A stretch of 64,000 nt of DNA from Mycolicibacterium chubuense NBB4 (GTDB lineage Bacteria; Actinomycetota; Actinomycetes; Mycobacteriales; Mycobacteriaceae). Position numbers and translations under genes: made by a program. Positions 19,601 to 27,389 of this stretch are shown piece by piece. The notes below the pieces were generated by a model, which saw only the letters and a list, made by a program, of their open reading frames with translations, did not search any database and was not told the DNA's origin. The DNA is taken from the NCBI RefSeq assembly GCF_000266905.1, contig NC_018027.1, positions 1,116,001 to 1,180,000 on the forward strand, written 5' to 3'. The first letter of the stretch is position 1, and each line of letters opens with the position of its first letter.

Positions 19601-19941
19601 TCCTCCGCGAGGATCTCGAGGCCATGTGTGTGGTCCCCGCCGGCCGGCTGCTGTCGGTGCCGGACGGGACCCGGGTGCTGGTGGCCGGGGCGGTCACACA
19701 CCGGCAGCGGCCCGCCACCGCTCAGGGGGTGACGTTCATCAACCTCGAGGACGAGACGGGAATGGTCAATGTCTTGTGCATGCCCGCGGTGTGGTCGCGG
19801 CACCGCAAGCTGGCGCAGACGGCCTCGGCGCTGCTGATCCGGGGCATCGTGCAGAACGCCACCGGCGCGGTCACGGTCGTCGCCGACCGGATGGGCAAGC
19901 TCAGCCTGCAGGTGGCGTCGAAGTCGCGGGACTTCCGGTGA
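16645..19941 (+). CDS. dnaE2: Error-prone DNA polymerase III alpha subunit DnaE2
   Basis: 1098 aa. The N-terminal PHP domain begins ELHTHSAYSFLDGAS near residue 66. The catalytic palm aspartates are in PPDIDIDIESDLREQ; AVCYALKVTNVDPVANDLLFERFLS and SHSLSFASLVFYSSWFKLHHP are typical C-family blocks. A C-terminal OB fold (RVLVAGAVTHRQRPATAQGVTFINLEDETG) is present. It is shorter than replicative DnaE1, as expected of DnaE2. It performs SOS-induced translesion synthesis together with ImuA' and ImuB, here only 6.2 kb from imuB. GTG start, leaderless promoter under LexA. Confidence 0.96.
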   Translation: MGWHNGPPGWGEMERVLNGKPRRAGWPVDEQIGDGGDSPAWSRKRGAYQPPPQRSLPGTSTPYAELHTHSAYSFLDGASTPEELVEEAARLDLRAVALTDHDGLYGVVRFAEAARELDVATVFGAELSLGGGSRTDVPDPPGPHLLVLARGPEGYRRLSRQLAAAHLAGGEKGVLRYDYDALSEAAGGHWQILTGCRKGHVRQALAEGGPDAAAAALADLVDRFGRQRVTVELTHHGHPLDDERNAALAGLASRFGLGVVATTAAHFATPDRGRLAMAMGAIRARNSMDEAAGFLAPLGGSHLRSGEEMARVFAQHPDAVTAAAELGEQCAFGLALIAPQLPPFDVPDGHTENSWLRHLVMQGARERYGPPERSPRAYAQIEHELRVIEQLNFPGYFLVVHDITRFCRENDILSQGRGSAANSAVCYALKVTNVDPVANDLLFERFLSPARDGPPDIDIDIESDLREQAIQYVYRRYGREYAAQVANVITYRGRSAVRDMARALGFSQGQQDAWSKQLGQWGNLAEAPHVEDIPDQVIDLAQQISNLPRHMGIHSGGMVICDRPIADVCPVEWARMENRSVLQWDKDDCAAIGLVKFDMLGLGMLSALHYAIDLVAEHKGIEVDLATLDLSETAVYEMLARADSVGVFQVESRAQMATLPRLKPRVFYDLVVEVALIRPGPIQGGSVHPYIKRRNGEEAITYEHPSMESALRKTLGVPLFQEQLMQLAVDCAGFSAAEADQLRRAMGSKRSTEKMRRLRGRFFEGMRDLHGITGDVAERIYEKLEAFANFGFPESHSLSFASLVFYSSWFKLHHPAAFCAALLRAQPMGFYSPQSLVADARRHGVAVHGPDVNASLAHATLENDGLDVRLGLGSVRHIGDELAEQLVGERKAHGAFASLLDLTARVQLSVPQTEALATAGALGCFGITRREGLWAAGAAAAERPDRLPGVGSASHIPSLPGMTELELTAADVWATGVSPDRYPTQFLREDLEAMCVVPAGRLLSVPDGTRVLVAGAVTHRQRPATAQGVTFINLEDETGMVNVLCMPAVWSRHRKLAQTASALLIRGIVQNATGAVTVVADRMGKLSLQVASKSRDFR

Positions 19942-19944
19942 CCC

Positions 19945-20568
19945 TCATCCCTCGACCGGGATGACCACCTCGTTGCGGCGGCGGAAGGGCAGTGTGAACG
20001 GCGGGTCGTAGAACCAGGCGACGGCGTCGCCGGCCGGCTGGTGCGCGCTGCCGGACAGGATGCGGCGTAACACCTGGGTCCGGCGCTCGACCTCTGCGGG
20101 GCTGCGGTCGCCGGAGAACTTCAGCACCGCCACCGTCTCCCCGGGAACCTCGACGAGCCGGACCCTGCCGTCGTTCGGCTGGGGCAGCGTGTCGAGGGTC
20201 CACTTCGCCGGCATGAAGAACCGGATCGTCGACTGCTGCTGGGCCACCGGCGCGGTCATCGCGATCTTCTGCCCGCCCGTCCGCTGCGTGACCGGCGCGG
20301 TCATGTCGATCTTCGCTCCGCCGCTGTTGCCGCCGAAGATGTATCCGGCCAGCCGCCGGAAGCCCACGTTGCGCGCCGCGTCCTCGTCCGCGTCCACGGT
20401 CGTCTCGGCGGCGACGCGGGCGTCGTAGCGTCTGATCTCGACGTCGCCGTCCTCGTCGCGGATGGTGTCCACGACCACGTAGCGCGGTTCCTCGGTGCCC
20501 CAACGGATTCCGACGATCGAGCCGGCGAACCCCAGTCCTTGCGAGACAACCTCTTTGATGTCGAGCAT
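19945..20568 (-). CDS. SOUL-family haem-binding protein
   Basis: 207 aa. The SOUL/HBP fold is recognised from DGDVEIRRYDARVAAETTV, RNVGFRRLAGYIFGGN, the paired KIDMTAPVTQ and KIAMTAPVAQ blocks, and WFYDPPFTLPFRRRNEVVIPV at the C terminus. Family members bind haem or porphyrins; the physiological role in mycobacteria is unknown. An AGGAGG-like site precedes the ATG. Convergent with dnaE2 (3 bases between) and divergent from the nitroreductase. Confidence 0.88.
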   Translation of the reverse strand: MLDIKEVVSQGLGFAGSIVGIRWGTEEPRYVVVDTIRDEDGDVEIRRYDARVAAETTVDADEDAARNVGFRRLAGYIFGGNSGGAKIDMTAPVTQRTGGQKIAMTAPVAQQQSTIRFFMPAKWTLDTLPQPNDGRVRLVEVPGETVAVLKFSGDRSPAEVERRTQVLRRILSGSAHQPAGDAVAWFYDPPFTLPFRRRNEVVIPVEG

Positions 20569-20603
20569 GCGTCCTCCTGCTCCGGCGGTGTCGAAACCGA
20601 CGG

Positions 20604-20609
20604 TACGCT
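20604..20609 (+). promoter_or_regulatory. Nitroreductase -10 element (TACGCT)
   Basis: TACGCT lies 7 bases before the ATG at 20617 with no Shine-Dalgarno between them. The same hexamer and spacing precede sigJ at 62147. Confidence 0.4.
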
Positions 20610-20616
20610 TCGTGAA

Positions 20617-21258
20617 ATGACCTTGAACCTGTCCGCCGATGACGTCCTGACCACCACCCGTTCGGTGCGCAAGCGGCTGGATTTCGACAAACCGGTACCC
20701 CGCGAGGTGCTGATGGAGTGCCTCGACATCGCGTTGCAGGCGCCCACGGGTTCGAACAACCAGGGCTGGCAGTGGGTCTTCGTCACCGACCCCGACAAGA
20801 AGCAGGCGCTCGCCGAGATCTACCGCAAGAACGCCACGCCCTACCTCAACAGGCCCAAGCCCGTGGTCGGAGACATCCGTGACGAGCAGCGGCCCCGCGT
20901 CGAGGATTCCGCGAAGTACCTCAACGAGCACTTCGAGGACGCTCCGGTGCTGCTGATCCCGTGCCTGGAGGGCAAGCCCCAGGACGCGGTGTCGGGCGCC
21001 AGCGCCGGGTTCTGGGGTTCGCTGCTGCCGGCGGTGTGGAGTTTCATGCTGGCGCTGCGCTCGCGCGGGCTGGGCTCGGCGTGGACCACGCTGCACCTGC
21101 TCGGCGACGGGGAGAAGCAGGCCGCCGAGCTGCTCGGCATCCCGTTCGACTCCTACAGCCAGGCCGGGCTGTTCCCGATCGCCTACACCAAGGGCACCGA
21201 CTTCAAGCGCGCCACCCGGCTGCCCGCCGAGCAGGTGACGCACTGGGATGCGTGGTGA
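20617..21258 (+). CDS. Nitroreductase-family FMN oxidoreductase
   Basis: 213 aa. TTRSVRKRLDFDKPVP and QAPTGSNNQGWQWVFV form the N-terminal FMN phosphate-binding region, and LGSAWTTLHLL plus a PIAYTKGTDFKRA tail complete the fold. It is the counterpart of Rv3368c. The family uses NAD(P)H and FMN to reduce nitro compounds, quinones or enones. Divergent from the SOUL gene; converges on trmL with 3 bases between stops. Confidence 0.88.
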   Translation: MTLNLSADDVLTTTRSVRKRLDFDKPVPREVLMECLDIALQAPTGSNNQGWQWVFVTDPDKKQALAEIYRKNATPYLNRPKPVVGDIRDEQRPRVEDSAKYLNEHFEDAPVLLIPCLEGKPQDAVSGASAGFWGSLLPAVWSFMLALRSRGLGSAWTTLHLLGDGEKQAAELLGIPFDSYSQAGLFPIAYTKGTDFKRATRLPAEQVTHWDAW

Positions 21259-21261
21259 TCC

Positions 21262-21726
21262 TCAGACCGCGCCCGGGTAACCGTGCTGACGCCACGCCTC
21301 GTACACGGCGACAGCAGCGGCGTTCGACAGGTTCAGTGACCGCCGGCCGGCCAGCATCGGGATGCGCACCTGCGCGGTGATGCGCGGGTCGGCCAGTGTC
21401 TCCCGGTCCAGGCCGGTGGGCTCCGGCCCGAACATCAGCACATCGCCGGGCTGATAGGCGATGTCGGCGAACGATGCCGCGGCGTGCGCGGTGAACGCGA
21501 ACACCCGGGCCGGGGTGAGCGCGGCCCAGGCCGCCGCGAGGTCGCTGTGCACCGTGACCGACGCCAGGTCGTGATAGTCCAGCCCCGCGCGGCGCAGCTT
21601 GGGCTCGGACAGGTCGAAGCCGAGCGGTTCCACCAGATGGAGCTCGGCGCCCGTCCCGGCGACCATCCGGATCGCGTTGCCGGTGTTGGGCGCGATGCGC
21701 GGCGAACAGAACATCACTTTGAACAC
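21262..21726 (-). CDS. trmL: tRNA (cytidine/uridine-34-2'-O)-methyltransferase, TrmL/SpoU family
   Basis: 154 aa, the minimal SPOUT size. The three SpoU motifs are visible: PNTGNAIRM, VLMFGPEPTGL and IPMLAGRRSLNLSNAAAVAVYEAWRQ, which forms the SAM-binding trefoil knot. It methylates the wobble nucleotide of leucine tRNAs. GTG start. It is transcribed divergently from the methyltransferase at 21744 across 17 bases. It is the counterpart of the gene called spoU (Rv3366). Confidence 0.9.
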   Translation of the reverse strand: MFKVMFCSPRIAPNTGNAIRMVAGTGAELHLVEPLGFDLSEPKLRRAGLDYHDLASVTVHSDLAAAWAALTPARVFAFTAHAAASFADIAYQPGDVLMFGPEPTGLDRETLADPRITAQVRIPMLAGRRSLNLSNAAAVAVYEAWRQHGYPGAV

Positions 21727-21729
21727 AAG

Positions 21730-21740
21730 GGAATAATTCC
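21730..21740. promoter_or_regulatory. Palindromic divergent promoter GGAATAATTCC
   Basis: This perfect 11-base palindrome fills most of the 17-base gap between two divergent genes. On the plus strand AATAAT lies 6 bases before ATG 21744; on the minus strand AATTAT lies 6 bases before GTG 21726. Both start codons are thus at the expected leaderless position from overlapping -10 elements. Confidence 0.4.
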
Positions 21741-21743
21741 AGC

Positions 21744-22349
21744 ATGGTCGAACCCAGCATCTGGATGCAGAAAGTCGCGGCCGACCCCGGCCATTCGTCG
21801 TGGTACATCGAGCGCTTTCGCGCCATGGCCCGCGCGGGTGACGATCTGGCCGGCGAGGCCCGCATGGTGGACGCGATGGTGCCGCGCGGCGCCCGCATCC
21901 TCGACGCCGGCTGCGGACCGGGCCGGGTGGGCGGCTACCTCGCCGGGGTCGGTCACCAGGTGGTCGGGGTCGACGTCGACCCGGCGCTGATCGAGGCTGC
22001 CGAACAGGACCACCCCGGACCCCGATGGCTCGTGGGCGACCTGGCCGAACTCGACCTGCCCGCGCGAGGCATCACCGAAGCGTTCGACCTCATCGTGTCG
22101 GCCGGCAACGTGATGACGTTCCTCGCGCCGAGTACCCGGGTTCAGGTGCTGGCCCGGCTGCGCGCACACCTCGCCGCCGACGGCCGGGCGGTGATCGGAT
22201 TCGGCGCGGGCCGCGAGTACGAGTTCTCGCGATTCCTCGACGATGCGGCAGCCGCCGGGTTCGCACCCGATCTGCTGCTGTCGACGTGGGATCTGCGCCC
22301 GTTCACCGAGGACTCCGACTTCCTCGTCGCGGTCCTGCGGCCGGCGTAG
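21744..22349 (+). CDS. Class I SAM-dependent methyltransferase
   Basis: 201 aa. Motif I is RILDAGCGPGRVGGYLAGVG at about residues 50-70, with GVDVDPALIEAA as the acidic ribose-binding turn and DLIVSAGNVMTFL as motif IV. A standard Rossmann methyltransferase; nothing in it identifies the acceptor. Divergent from trmL and probably monocistronic. Confidence 0.82.
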   Translation: MVEPSIWMQKVAADPGHSSWYIERFRAMARAGDDLAGEARMVDAMVPRGARILDAGCGPGRVGGYLAGVGHQVVGVDVDPALIEAAEQDHPGPRWLVGDLAELDLPARGITEAFDLIVSAGNVMTFLAPSTRVQVLARLRAHLAADGRAVIGFGAGREYEFSRFLDDAAAAGFAPDLLLSTWDLRPFTEDSDFLVAVLRPA

Positions 22350-22353
22350 ACCG

Positions 22354-22506
22354 TCAGTCCAGACAGGTCTCGTAGGTGGCGACCGACACCAGGCTCGCCA
22401 GTGTGTCGAGGTCGACCACCTCGCTGCTCATCGCCCGCATCAGGGGTGAGTCGCTGATTTCCGACGCATCGGCCACCATGGCCACCTCGACGCCGTTGCG
22501 GACCAT
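22354..22506 (-). CDS. Small hypothetical protein (50 aa)
   Basis: ATG at 22506 with GGAGG 6 bases upstream on the minus strand, an unusually good ribosome site. The product begins MVRNGVEVAMVADASE and ends ATYETCLD; it is acidic, with no membrane segment or recognisable domain. It sits in the 515-base gap before the conservon, convergent with the methyltransferase (4 bases). A longer in-frame start at 22539 lacks the ribosome site. Function unknown. Confidence 0.5.
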   Translation of the reverse strand: MVRNGVEVAMVADASEISDSPLMRAMSSEVVDLDTLASLVSVATYETCLD

Positions 22507-22864
22507 GTCGCACCTCCGTTGTGCGGGCGGGTAAGCCATCTGACGCAGCTCGGTTCTCGACTGCTCTGATGCCGATTCTTCCCACCGCCAGCTTCGACGG
22601 TATAACGATCACCTACCGGTTCGGTCGATGTGATCGCCTGCAGCGCAGGCCGTGTCGCATCCTCGTCGGGGGCACCGATCGGGGTGCGCCCGCAGACCGG
22701 TTTGCTGGTCTGAGCTGGCGCGGGGCAGCGCCCGATCATGGGCTCTCGCTGTTCAGTGGGAACGGTGGAAAGCCGGTGGTCTGGCTGGCATACTCGTCGA
22801 ATTGCCAGGCCCGTGCGGTCGCAACTATGCCCGCCCGCGCAGGGCGCCATCAGCAGGAAGCCTT
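22507..22864 (+). other. Long upstream region of the conservon
   Basis: No convincing gene. Two stem-loops can be drawn: CAGACC (22693-22698) with GGTCTG (22707-22712), and just upstream a GC-rich one around GCACCGATCGGGGTGC (22674-22689). -10-like elements are TATAAC near 22600 and CATACT near 22789. It may hold a structured leader for the operon starting at 22865. Confidence 0.35.
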
Positions 22865-25411
22865 ATGAACGACGCTCGATCCGTGAATCGCGGGCGCCCC
22901 GTCGAGACCGCCAAGCGGCCGGCACGGCTGGCGCTGTCCAACTGGCCGGTGCGCATCAAGGTGCTCGCGATCGTCGCGGTCCCGCTGGTGCTCGCCGGTG
23001 TGTTCGGCGGGCTGCGCATCCACTCCGGCATCGCCGACGCCAGGGATCTTCGGCAGGCTTCCGAGCGCGCCGACATGGTCCCGGCCGTCGTCGACTACAT
23101 GGCCGCGCTCGAGGGCGCGCTGGTCACCGCGACCGAGGGCGGCAACACCCAGCCGGCGTTGACCGGATACACGGCGAGCCGGTCGGCGCTGCAGCAGCGG
23201 CTGGCCGACACCCCCGTCGACGACGGCATCCGGCAGTCGACCGGCACGCTGCTGGACCGCGGACAGGATCTGCTCGACAAGGTCACCGCCAACGCCATCG
23301 ACCTGCGCGGGCGCGTCGAGGGCTTAGCGCCGCTGCTGATCACCGCCGAGTCGGCGATCACCGGCCTGGTCGCCACCGACGACCAGAACGTCCGCGCCGA
23401 AGGCGACGCACTGTCGCGAGCGGTCGGCGCCCGCGGCCAGATGGCGATGCAGCAGATGCTCGTCAACCGCGGCGCCGACCTCCCCGAGCCCGAGTTGCGG
23501 TCGTCGATGATCACGGTCGCCGGCACCGAGCCGTCGACGGTCGCGGCGATGGGCGCCTTCCTCGGCGGCGCCTCCGACAAGGCGGCCACGCTGCGCGCGG
23601 AGATGGTCAAGCGCATGTCGATGCTGTCGGATCCCGCCGCCGTCCTGGTCGGCAATGCCGACCTGCTGACCTCGCAGAAGATCACCGGCGACATCGCGGC
23701 CGGTCTGATCGCCAGGACCACACAGGACATCCCGGCGACCGTCGACGCCCAGGCCGCCGACGCGCGCAGCGTCGCGATCCGGGACGGCGTGCTCGTCGGC
23801 GCGGCGATCGTGCTCGCGCTGCTTGTCGTCACGCTGGTGGCGCGGTCGCTGGTCCTTCCCCTGCGCAGGCTGCGGGACGGCGCGCTCGACGTCGCGCACG
23901 TCGAACTGGCTCGCGAGGTCGAGCAGGTCCGCGCCGATGGCAAGACGATGCCGGTCCAGCCGCTTCCCGTGCACACCTCCGAGGAGATCGGTCAGGTCGC
24001 GCACGCCGTCGACGAGCTGCACGAGCAGGCCGTCCTGCTCGCCGGCGAACAGGCCCGGCTGCAGATGCAGGTCACCGACATGTTCGAGACCCTGTCCCGG
24101 CGCAACCGCTCGCTGGTCGATCAGCAGCTGCTGCTGATCGACCGGCTGGAACGCGACGAGGACGACCCCGACCGGTTGGAGAGCCTGTTCCGGCTCGATC
24201 ACCTCGCCGCCCGCATGCGCCGCAACGGCGCCAACCTGATGGTGCTGGCGGGCGCGACGGTTCCCCGCGAGCACGCCGACCCGGTGCCGGTGACGGCGCT
24301 GATCAACGCCGCGGCCTCCGAAGTCGAGGACTACGCGCGGGTCGTCACCACGGGGCTGCCCGACCGGGAGGTCGTCGGCGCGGTCGCGGGTGACCTGGTG
24401 CACCTGCTGGCGGAGCTGCTCGACAACGCGCTGCGCTACTCGCCGCCGACGTCGCAGGTCCGGGTGTCGGCGGTACACACCGGCAACGGCGGTCTGGTCC
24501 TCGAGGTCGGCGACACCGGGCTCGGGATGACGGAGTCGGATCTGCGGGTGGCCAACACCCGGCTGGAATCGGGCGGAGAAGTCAACCCGTACACGGCGCG
24601 GCACATGGGGCTGTTCGTGGCCGGCCGGCTCGCCGCCCAGCACGGTCTGGTCGTGCGGCTGCGCAGCACCGTCGCGGGGCAGCCTGACTCCGGCACCACT
24701 GCCGGGGTGTACATCCCGGCCGAACTGCTGGTGCCCGTGGGCGCCCCGCCCCGCCACGGCGCCCCCGTCGAACAGCGAGCCGACGCGCACGCGGGCATCG
24801 CCACGGCGCTGGCGCTGGACGAGCGTCCGGATGACCATGAACCCGAGTACGCCGACGTCGCCGACGTCGCCGAGGAGGTCGAGGTGGCCGAACCGGAGCC
24901 GGTGTCCCACGGGCTGCTGCCGCAGCGCACACCCGGTGCCAGCGGGATCGCCGAGCCGGTGCCCGCCCCGGTCGAGCCCGCGGAGCCGGCTGCCCCTTCG
25001 AACGTCGCCGCGTTCTTCGCCGAGCGCCCGCAGCCGGCCACCAACGGCCGCGCCCGGCACGCCCGTGAGGACTCGTCGGCCGACGACACGATCTACCAGA
25101 AGATGCTGTCGGAGTGGCTCGTCGATCCGCACGAGCTCTCCCACAGCACCGACCTGAACTGGCAGTCGGTCTGGGACCACGGCTGGTCCGCCGCCGAGGC
25201 CGCGGAGAGTCAACCCGTGCTCGACCACACCGACGAGGGGCTGCCCGTGCGGCGGCCGGGAGCAAGGCTGGTGCCGGGCGCCGCCGATGAGGCGCAGCCG
25301 CAGCCGGTGCCGGACCCCGAGGCCGTGCGCGCGAGCATCAGCAGCCACTTCGGCGGTGTGCACGCCGGCCGGGCGCAGGCGGCGCAGACCGGCGGGACAC
25401 CGACCGAATGA
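22865..25411 (+). CDS. Conservon sensor histidine kinase (CvnA-like, Rv3365c counterpart)
   Basis: 848 aa, start ATG with AGGAAG just upstream. One helix near residues 30-50, an extracytoplasmic nitrate-sensor-like helical domain (about 60-300), and a second helix near 305-330 are followed by a HAMP-like linker. Then come [16 protein letters not shown] and [22 protein letters not shown] (possible phospho-acceptor His), and an ATPase domain with [12 protein letters not shown] and DTGLGM. The C-terminal 200 aa are disordered and acidic/proline-rich. It heads a four-gene conservon; the stop overlaps the roadblock gene start (ATGA). Confidence 0.9.
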   Translation: MNDARSVNRGRPVETAKRPARLALSNWPVRIKVLAIVAVPLVLAGVFGGLRIHSGIADARDLRQASERADMVPAVVDYMAALEGALVTATEGGNTQPALTGYTASRSALQQRLADTPVDDGIRQSTGTLLDRGQDLLDKVTANAIDLRGRVEGLAPLLITAESAITGLVATDDQNVRAEGDALSRAVGARGQMAMQQMLVNRGADLPEPELRSSMITVAGTEPSTVAAMGAFLGGASDKAATLRAEMVKRMSMLSDPAAVLVGNADLLTSQKITGDIAAGLIARTTQDIPATVDAQAADARSVAIRDGVLVGAAIVLALLVVTLVARSLVLPLRRLRDGALDVAHVELAREVEQVRADGKTMPVQPLPVHTSEEIGQVAHAVDELHEQAVLLAGEQARLQMQVTDMFETLSRRNRSLVDQQLLLIDRLERDEDDPDRLESLFRLDHLAARMRRNGANLMVLAGATVPREHADPVPVTALINAAASEVEDYARVVTTGLPDREVVGAVAGDLVHLLAELLDNALRYSPPTSQVRVSAVHTGNGGLVLEVGDTGLGMTESDLRVANTRLESGGEVNPYTARHMGLFVAGRLAAQHGLVVRLRSTVAGQPDSGTTAGVYIPAELLVPVGAPPRHGAPVEQRADAHAGIATALALDERPDDHEPEYADVADVAEEVEVAEPEPVSHGLLPQRTPGASGIAEPVPAPVEPAEPAAPSNVAAFFAERPQPATNGRARHAREDSSADDTIYQKMLSEWLVDPHELSHSTDLNWQSVWDHGWSAAEAAESQPVLDHTDEGLPVRRPGARLVPGAADEAQPQPVPDPEAVRASISSHFGGVHAGRAQAAQTGGTPTE

Positions 25412-25806
25412 CGCAGCGGGAATCGCTGGATTGGCTGGTGTCCCGGTTCGCCCGGGACGTCGCAGGGGTCACCCACGCGATCCTGGTGTCGGCCGACGGC
25501 CTGCTGATGGCCGCCAGCGAGCACATGCCGGGGGAGCGGGCCGACCAGCTCGCGGCCGTCGCGTCGGGACTGGCGAGCCTGTCCACCGGCGCCGCGCAGC
25601 TGTTCGACGGCGGCTACGTCCTGCAGTCGATCGTCGAGATGGAGAACGGGTACCTGCTGCTGATGCGGATCGGTGACGGCTCGAACCTGGCGGTCCTGGC
25701 GGCCCGCAACTGCGACATCGGCCAGATCGGCTACGAGATGGCGATCCTGGTCGAGCGCGTGGGGACCGTGATCCAGTCCCAGCGGCGTTCCCCGCAGCAC
25801 TCGTGA
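25408..25806 (+). CDS. Roadblock/LC7 domain protein (CvnB-like)
   Basis: 132 aa. [36 protein letters not shown], followed by [24 protein letters not shown], forms the roadblock/LC7 alpha-beta fold, which regulates small GTPases. It overlaps the kinase gene by 4 bases and is followed after 7 bases by the DUF742 gene. It is the counterpart of Rv3364c and probably a GAP-like or scaffolding subunit for the GTPase at 26166. Confidence 0.92.
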   Translation: MTQRESLDWLVSRFARDVAGVTHAILVSADGLLMAASEHMPGERADQLAAVASGLASLSTGAAQLFDGGYVLQSIVEMENGYLLLMRIGDGSNLAVLAARNCDIGQIGYEMAILVERVGTVIQSQRRSPQHS

Positions 25807-25813
25807 GCCGCCG

Positions 25814-26185
25814 ATGGCGTCCGACGAGCAGAGCCGATCCGCCGAGCCGAGCCTGGTCCGTCCCTACACGCTGACGGCGGGGCGCACGGACTCCGGCGTC
25901 GACCTCGCGCTTGAGGCGCCGGTGGGGCTGGTGACGCCGCCGCGGCCGTCACAATGGCCGGGCAACGACGTGCGCGCCCAGATCCTGGACCTGTGTGCCG
26001 ACCGTCCGTCGGTCGCCGAGATTGCCGCGCATCTCTCACTTCCCCTCGGCGTGGCGCGAGTCCTGGTCGGGGATCTGGTGGTGCAGGGTTATGTGCGGGT
26101 GCACGCCACCCTCGGTGAGGCCGGGACGGCCGACGAACGACGAGAACTGATCGGAAGGACACTGCGTGGCCTCAGGGCACTCTAA
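25814..26185 (+). CDS. DUF742 protein (CvnC-like)
   Basis: 123 aa. SLVRPYTLTAGRTDSG is the typical DUF742 N-terminal block, and ILDLCADRPSVAEIAAHLSLPLGVARVLVGDLVVQGYVRVH is a winged-helix-like segment. It is conserved in actinobacterial conservons, where it pairs with roadblock and GTPase subunits; its molecular role is not established. Its 3' end overlaps the GTPase start by 20 bases. Confidence 0.92.
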   Translation: MASDEQSRSAEPSLVRPYTLTAGRTDSGVDLALEAPVGLVTPPRPSQWPGNDVRAQILDLCADRPSVAEIAAHLSLPLGVARVLVGDLVVQGYVRVHATLGEAGTADERRELIGRTLRGLRAL

Positions 26186-26738
26186 GCGGGCCGCGTCGAC
26201 CAAGATCGTGGTCTCCGGCGGCTTCGGCGCAGGGAAGACCACGTTCGTCGGCGCGGTGTCGGAGATCATGCCGTTGCGGACCGAGGCGCTGGTGACCAAC
26301 GCCTCGGCCGGGCTCGACGGGCTGGACGCCACCCCGATGAAGTCGACCACCACGGTCGCGATGGATTTCGGGCGGATCAGCCTCGACGACGACCTGGTGC
26401 TCTACCTGTTCGGCACGCCCGGGCAGCGCCGGTTCTGGTTCATGTGGGACGACCTGGTCCGTGGCGCGATCGGCGCGATCATCCTGGTCGACGTCCGCCG
26501 GCTGGCCGACAGTTTCGCGGCGGTCGACTTCTTCGAGGCCCGCAACCTGCCGTTCCTGGTGGCGGTCAACGAGTTCGACGACGCGCCGCGCCATCCGCTG
26601 CCCGCGGTGCGCGAGGCCCTCGCCCTGCCCGACCACGTGCCGATGATCTCGGTCGACGCGCGCAGCCGGGAGTCGGCCAAGGCGGCGCTGATCGCCGTCA
26701 CGGAGTACGCGCTGAGCCGGCTGGCGCCGACCGGTTGA
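26166..26738 (+). CDS. Conservon Ras-like small GTPase (CvnD-like)
   Basis: 190 aa, GTG start inside the DUF742 gene. G1/Walker A is IVVSGGFGAGKTTFVGAV, G3 is FGTPGQRRFW (DxxG replaced by GTPG, as in this family), and G4 is NEFD rather than NKxD. It is the counterpart of Rv3362c. In M. smegmatis a GTPase directly upstream of mfpA has been linked to gyrase/MfpA function. The stop is 4 bases before the mfpA GTG. Confidence 0.93.
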   Translation: MASGHSKRAASTKIVVSGGFGAGKTTFVGAVSEIMPLRTEALVTNASAGLDGLDATPMKSTTTVAMDFGRISLDDDLVLYLFGTPGQRRFWFMWDDLVRGAIGAIILVDVRRLADSFAAVDFFEARNLPFLVAVNEFDDAPRHPLPAVREALALPDHVPMISVDARSRESAKAALIAVTEYALSRLAPTG

Positions 26739-26742
26739 CCGC

Positions 26743-27291
26743 GTGGATCCCTACGTTGCCGACCGGGAGTTCGACGGCGAGGACTTCCGCGACGACGATC
26801 TGAGTCGGGTGCGCACCGAGCGGGTGGTGTTCACCGAGTGCGACTTCTCCGGTGTCGACTTCACGGAGTCCGATCACGTCGGCTCGGCGTTTCGCAACTG
26901 CACCTTTCGCCGAAGTTCGCTGTGGCACAGCACATTCCGGCACTGCAGCTTCCTCGGATCGACCTTCGTGGAATGCCGGTTGCGACCGCTGACGCTCGTC
27001 GAGGTCGATTTCACGCTGACCGTCCTCGGCGGAGCCGATCTGCGCAAGGTCGACCTGTCGGACTGCCGGTTGCGGGAAGCCGGGCTCGTCGGGGCCGACC
27101 TGCGCGAGGCGGTGCTGGCGCGGGCCGACCTGACCGGCGCGCGGGTGCAGGACGCCCGGTTCGACGGCGCGGATCTGCGCGGCGCCCGAGCCGACGCCAC
27201 CTTCTGGACGACAGCGAAGCTGCGCGGCGCCAAGGTGGACGTGGAGCAGGCGCTCGCGTACGCGGGAGCGCACGGATTGGTGATCGGCTGA
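26743..27291 (+). CDS. mfpA: Pentapeptide-repeat DNA-gyrase-protecting protein MfpA
   Basis: 182 aa, close to M. tuberculosis MfpA (Rv3361c). It is almost entirely A(D/N)LxX pentapeptides, for example CDFSGVDFTESD, NCTFRRSSLWHSTFRHCSF and GADLREAVLARADLTGARV. The resulting right-handed quadrilateral beta-helix mimics DNA, binds gyrase and lowers fluoroquinolone susceptibility. Two short breaks interrupt the repeats, around residues 81-92 (LRPLTLVEVDF) and near the C-terminal helix. Last gene of the conservon operon, GTG start. Confidence 0.95.
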   Translation: MDPYVADREFDGEDFRDDDLSRVRTERVVFTECDFSGVDFTESDHVGSAFRNCTFRRSSLWHSTFRHCSFLGSTFVECRLRPLTLVEVDFTLTVLGGADLRKVDLSDCRLREAGLVGADLREAVLARADLTGARVQDARFDGADLRGARADATFWTTAKLRGAKVDVEQALAYAGAHGLVIG

Positions 27292-27303
27292 CCCATCCCC
27301 GCA

Positions 27304-27337
27304 GGTCAAAAAACCGCACGTCACCGCGTGTTTGACC
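27304..27337. terminator. Imperfect stem-loop after mfpA
   Basis: Arms GGTCAAA (27304-27310) and TTTGACC (27331-27337) pair perfectly. An inner CACG/CGTG (27317-27320 and 27327-27330) can extend the stem with a one-sided bulge. It follows the mfpA stop by 12 bases and lacks a T-run, so it could be a mycobacterial-type terminator or an operator. Confidence 0.4.
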
Positions 27338-27353
27338 CCACAGCCGGAAAAGT

Positions 27354-27382
27354 CGCATTCTGGATGCGCATTTAACTAACGT
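27354..27382 (+). promoter_or_regulatory. nsrR-hmp promoter with palindrome
   Basis: CGCAT-TCTGG-ATGCG (27354-27368) is an inverted repeat followed by GCATTT and the -10-like TAACGT (27377-27382), 7 bases before the nsrR ATG. The palindrome is a candidate NsrR site for autoregulation, though it does not obviously match published NsrR operators. Confidence 0.45.
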
Positions 27383-27389
27383 CGGTTTC

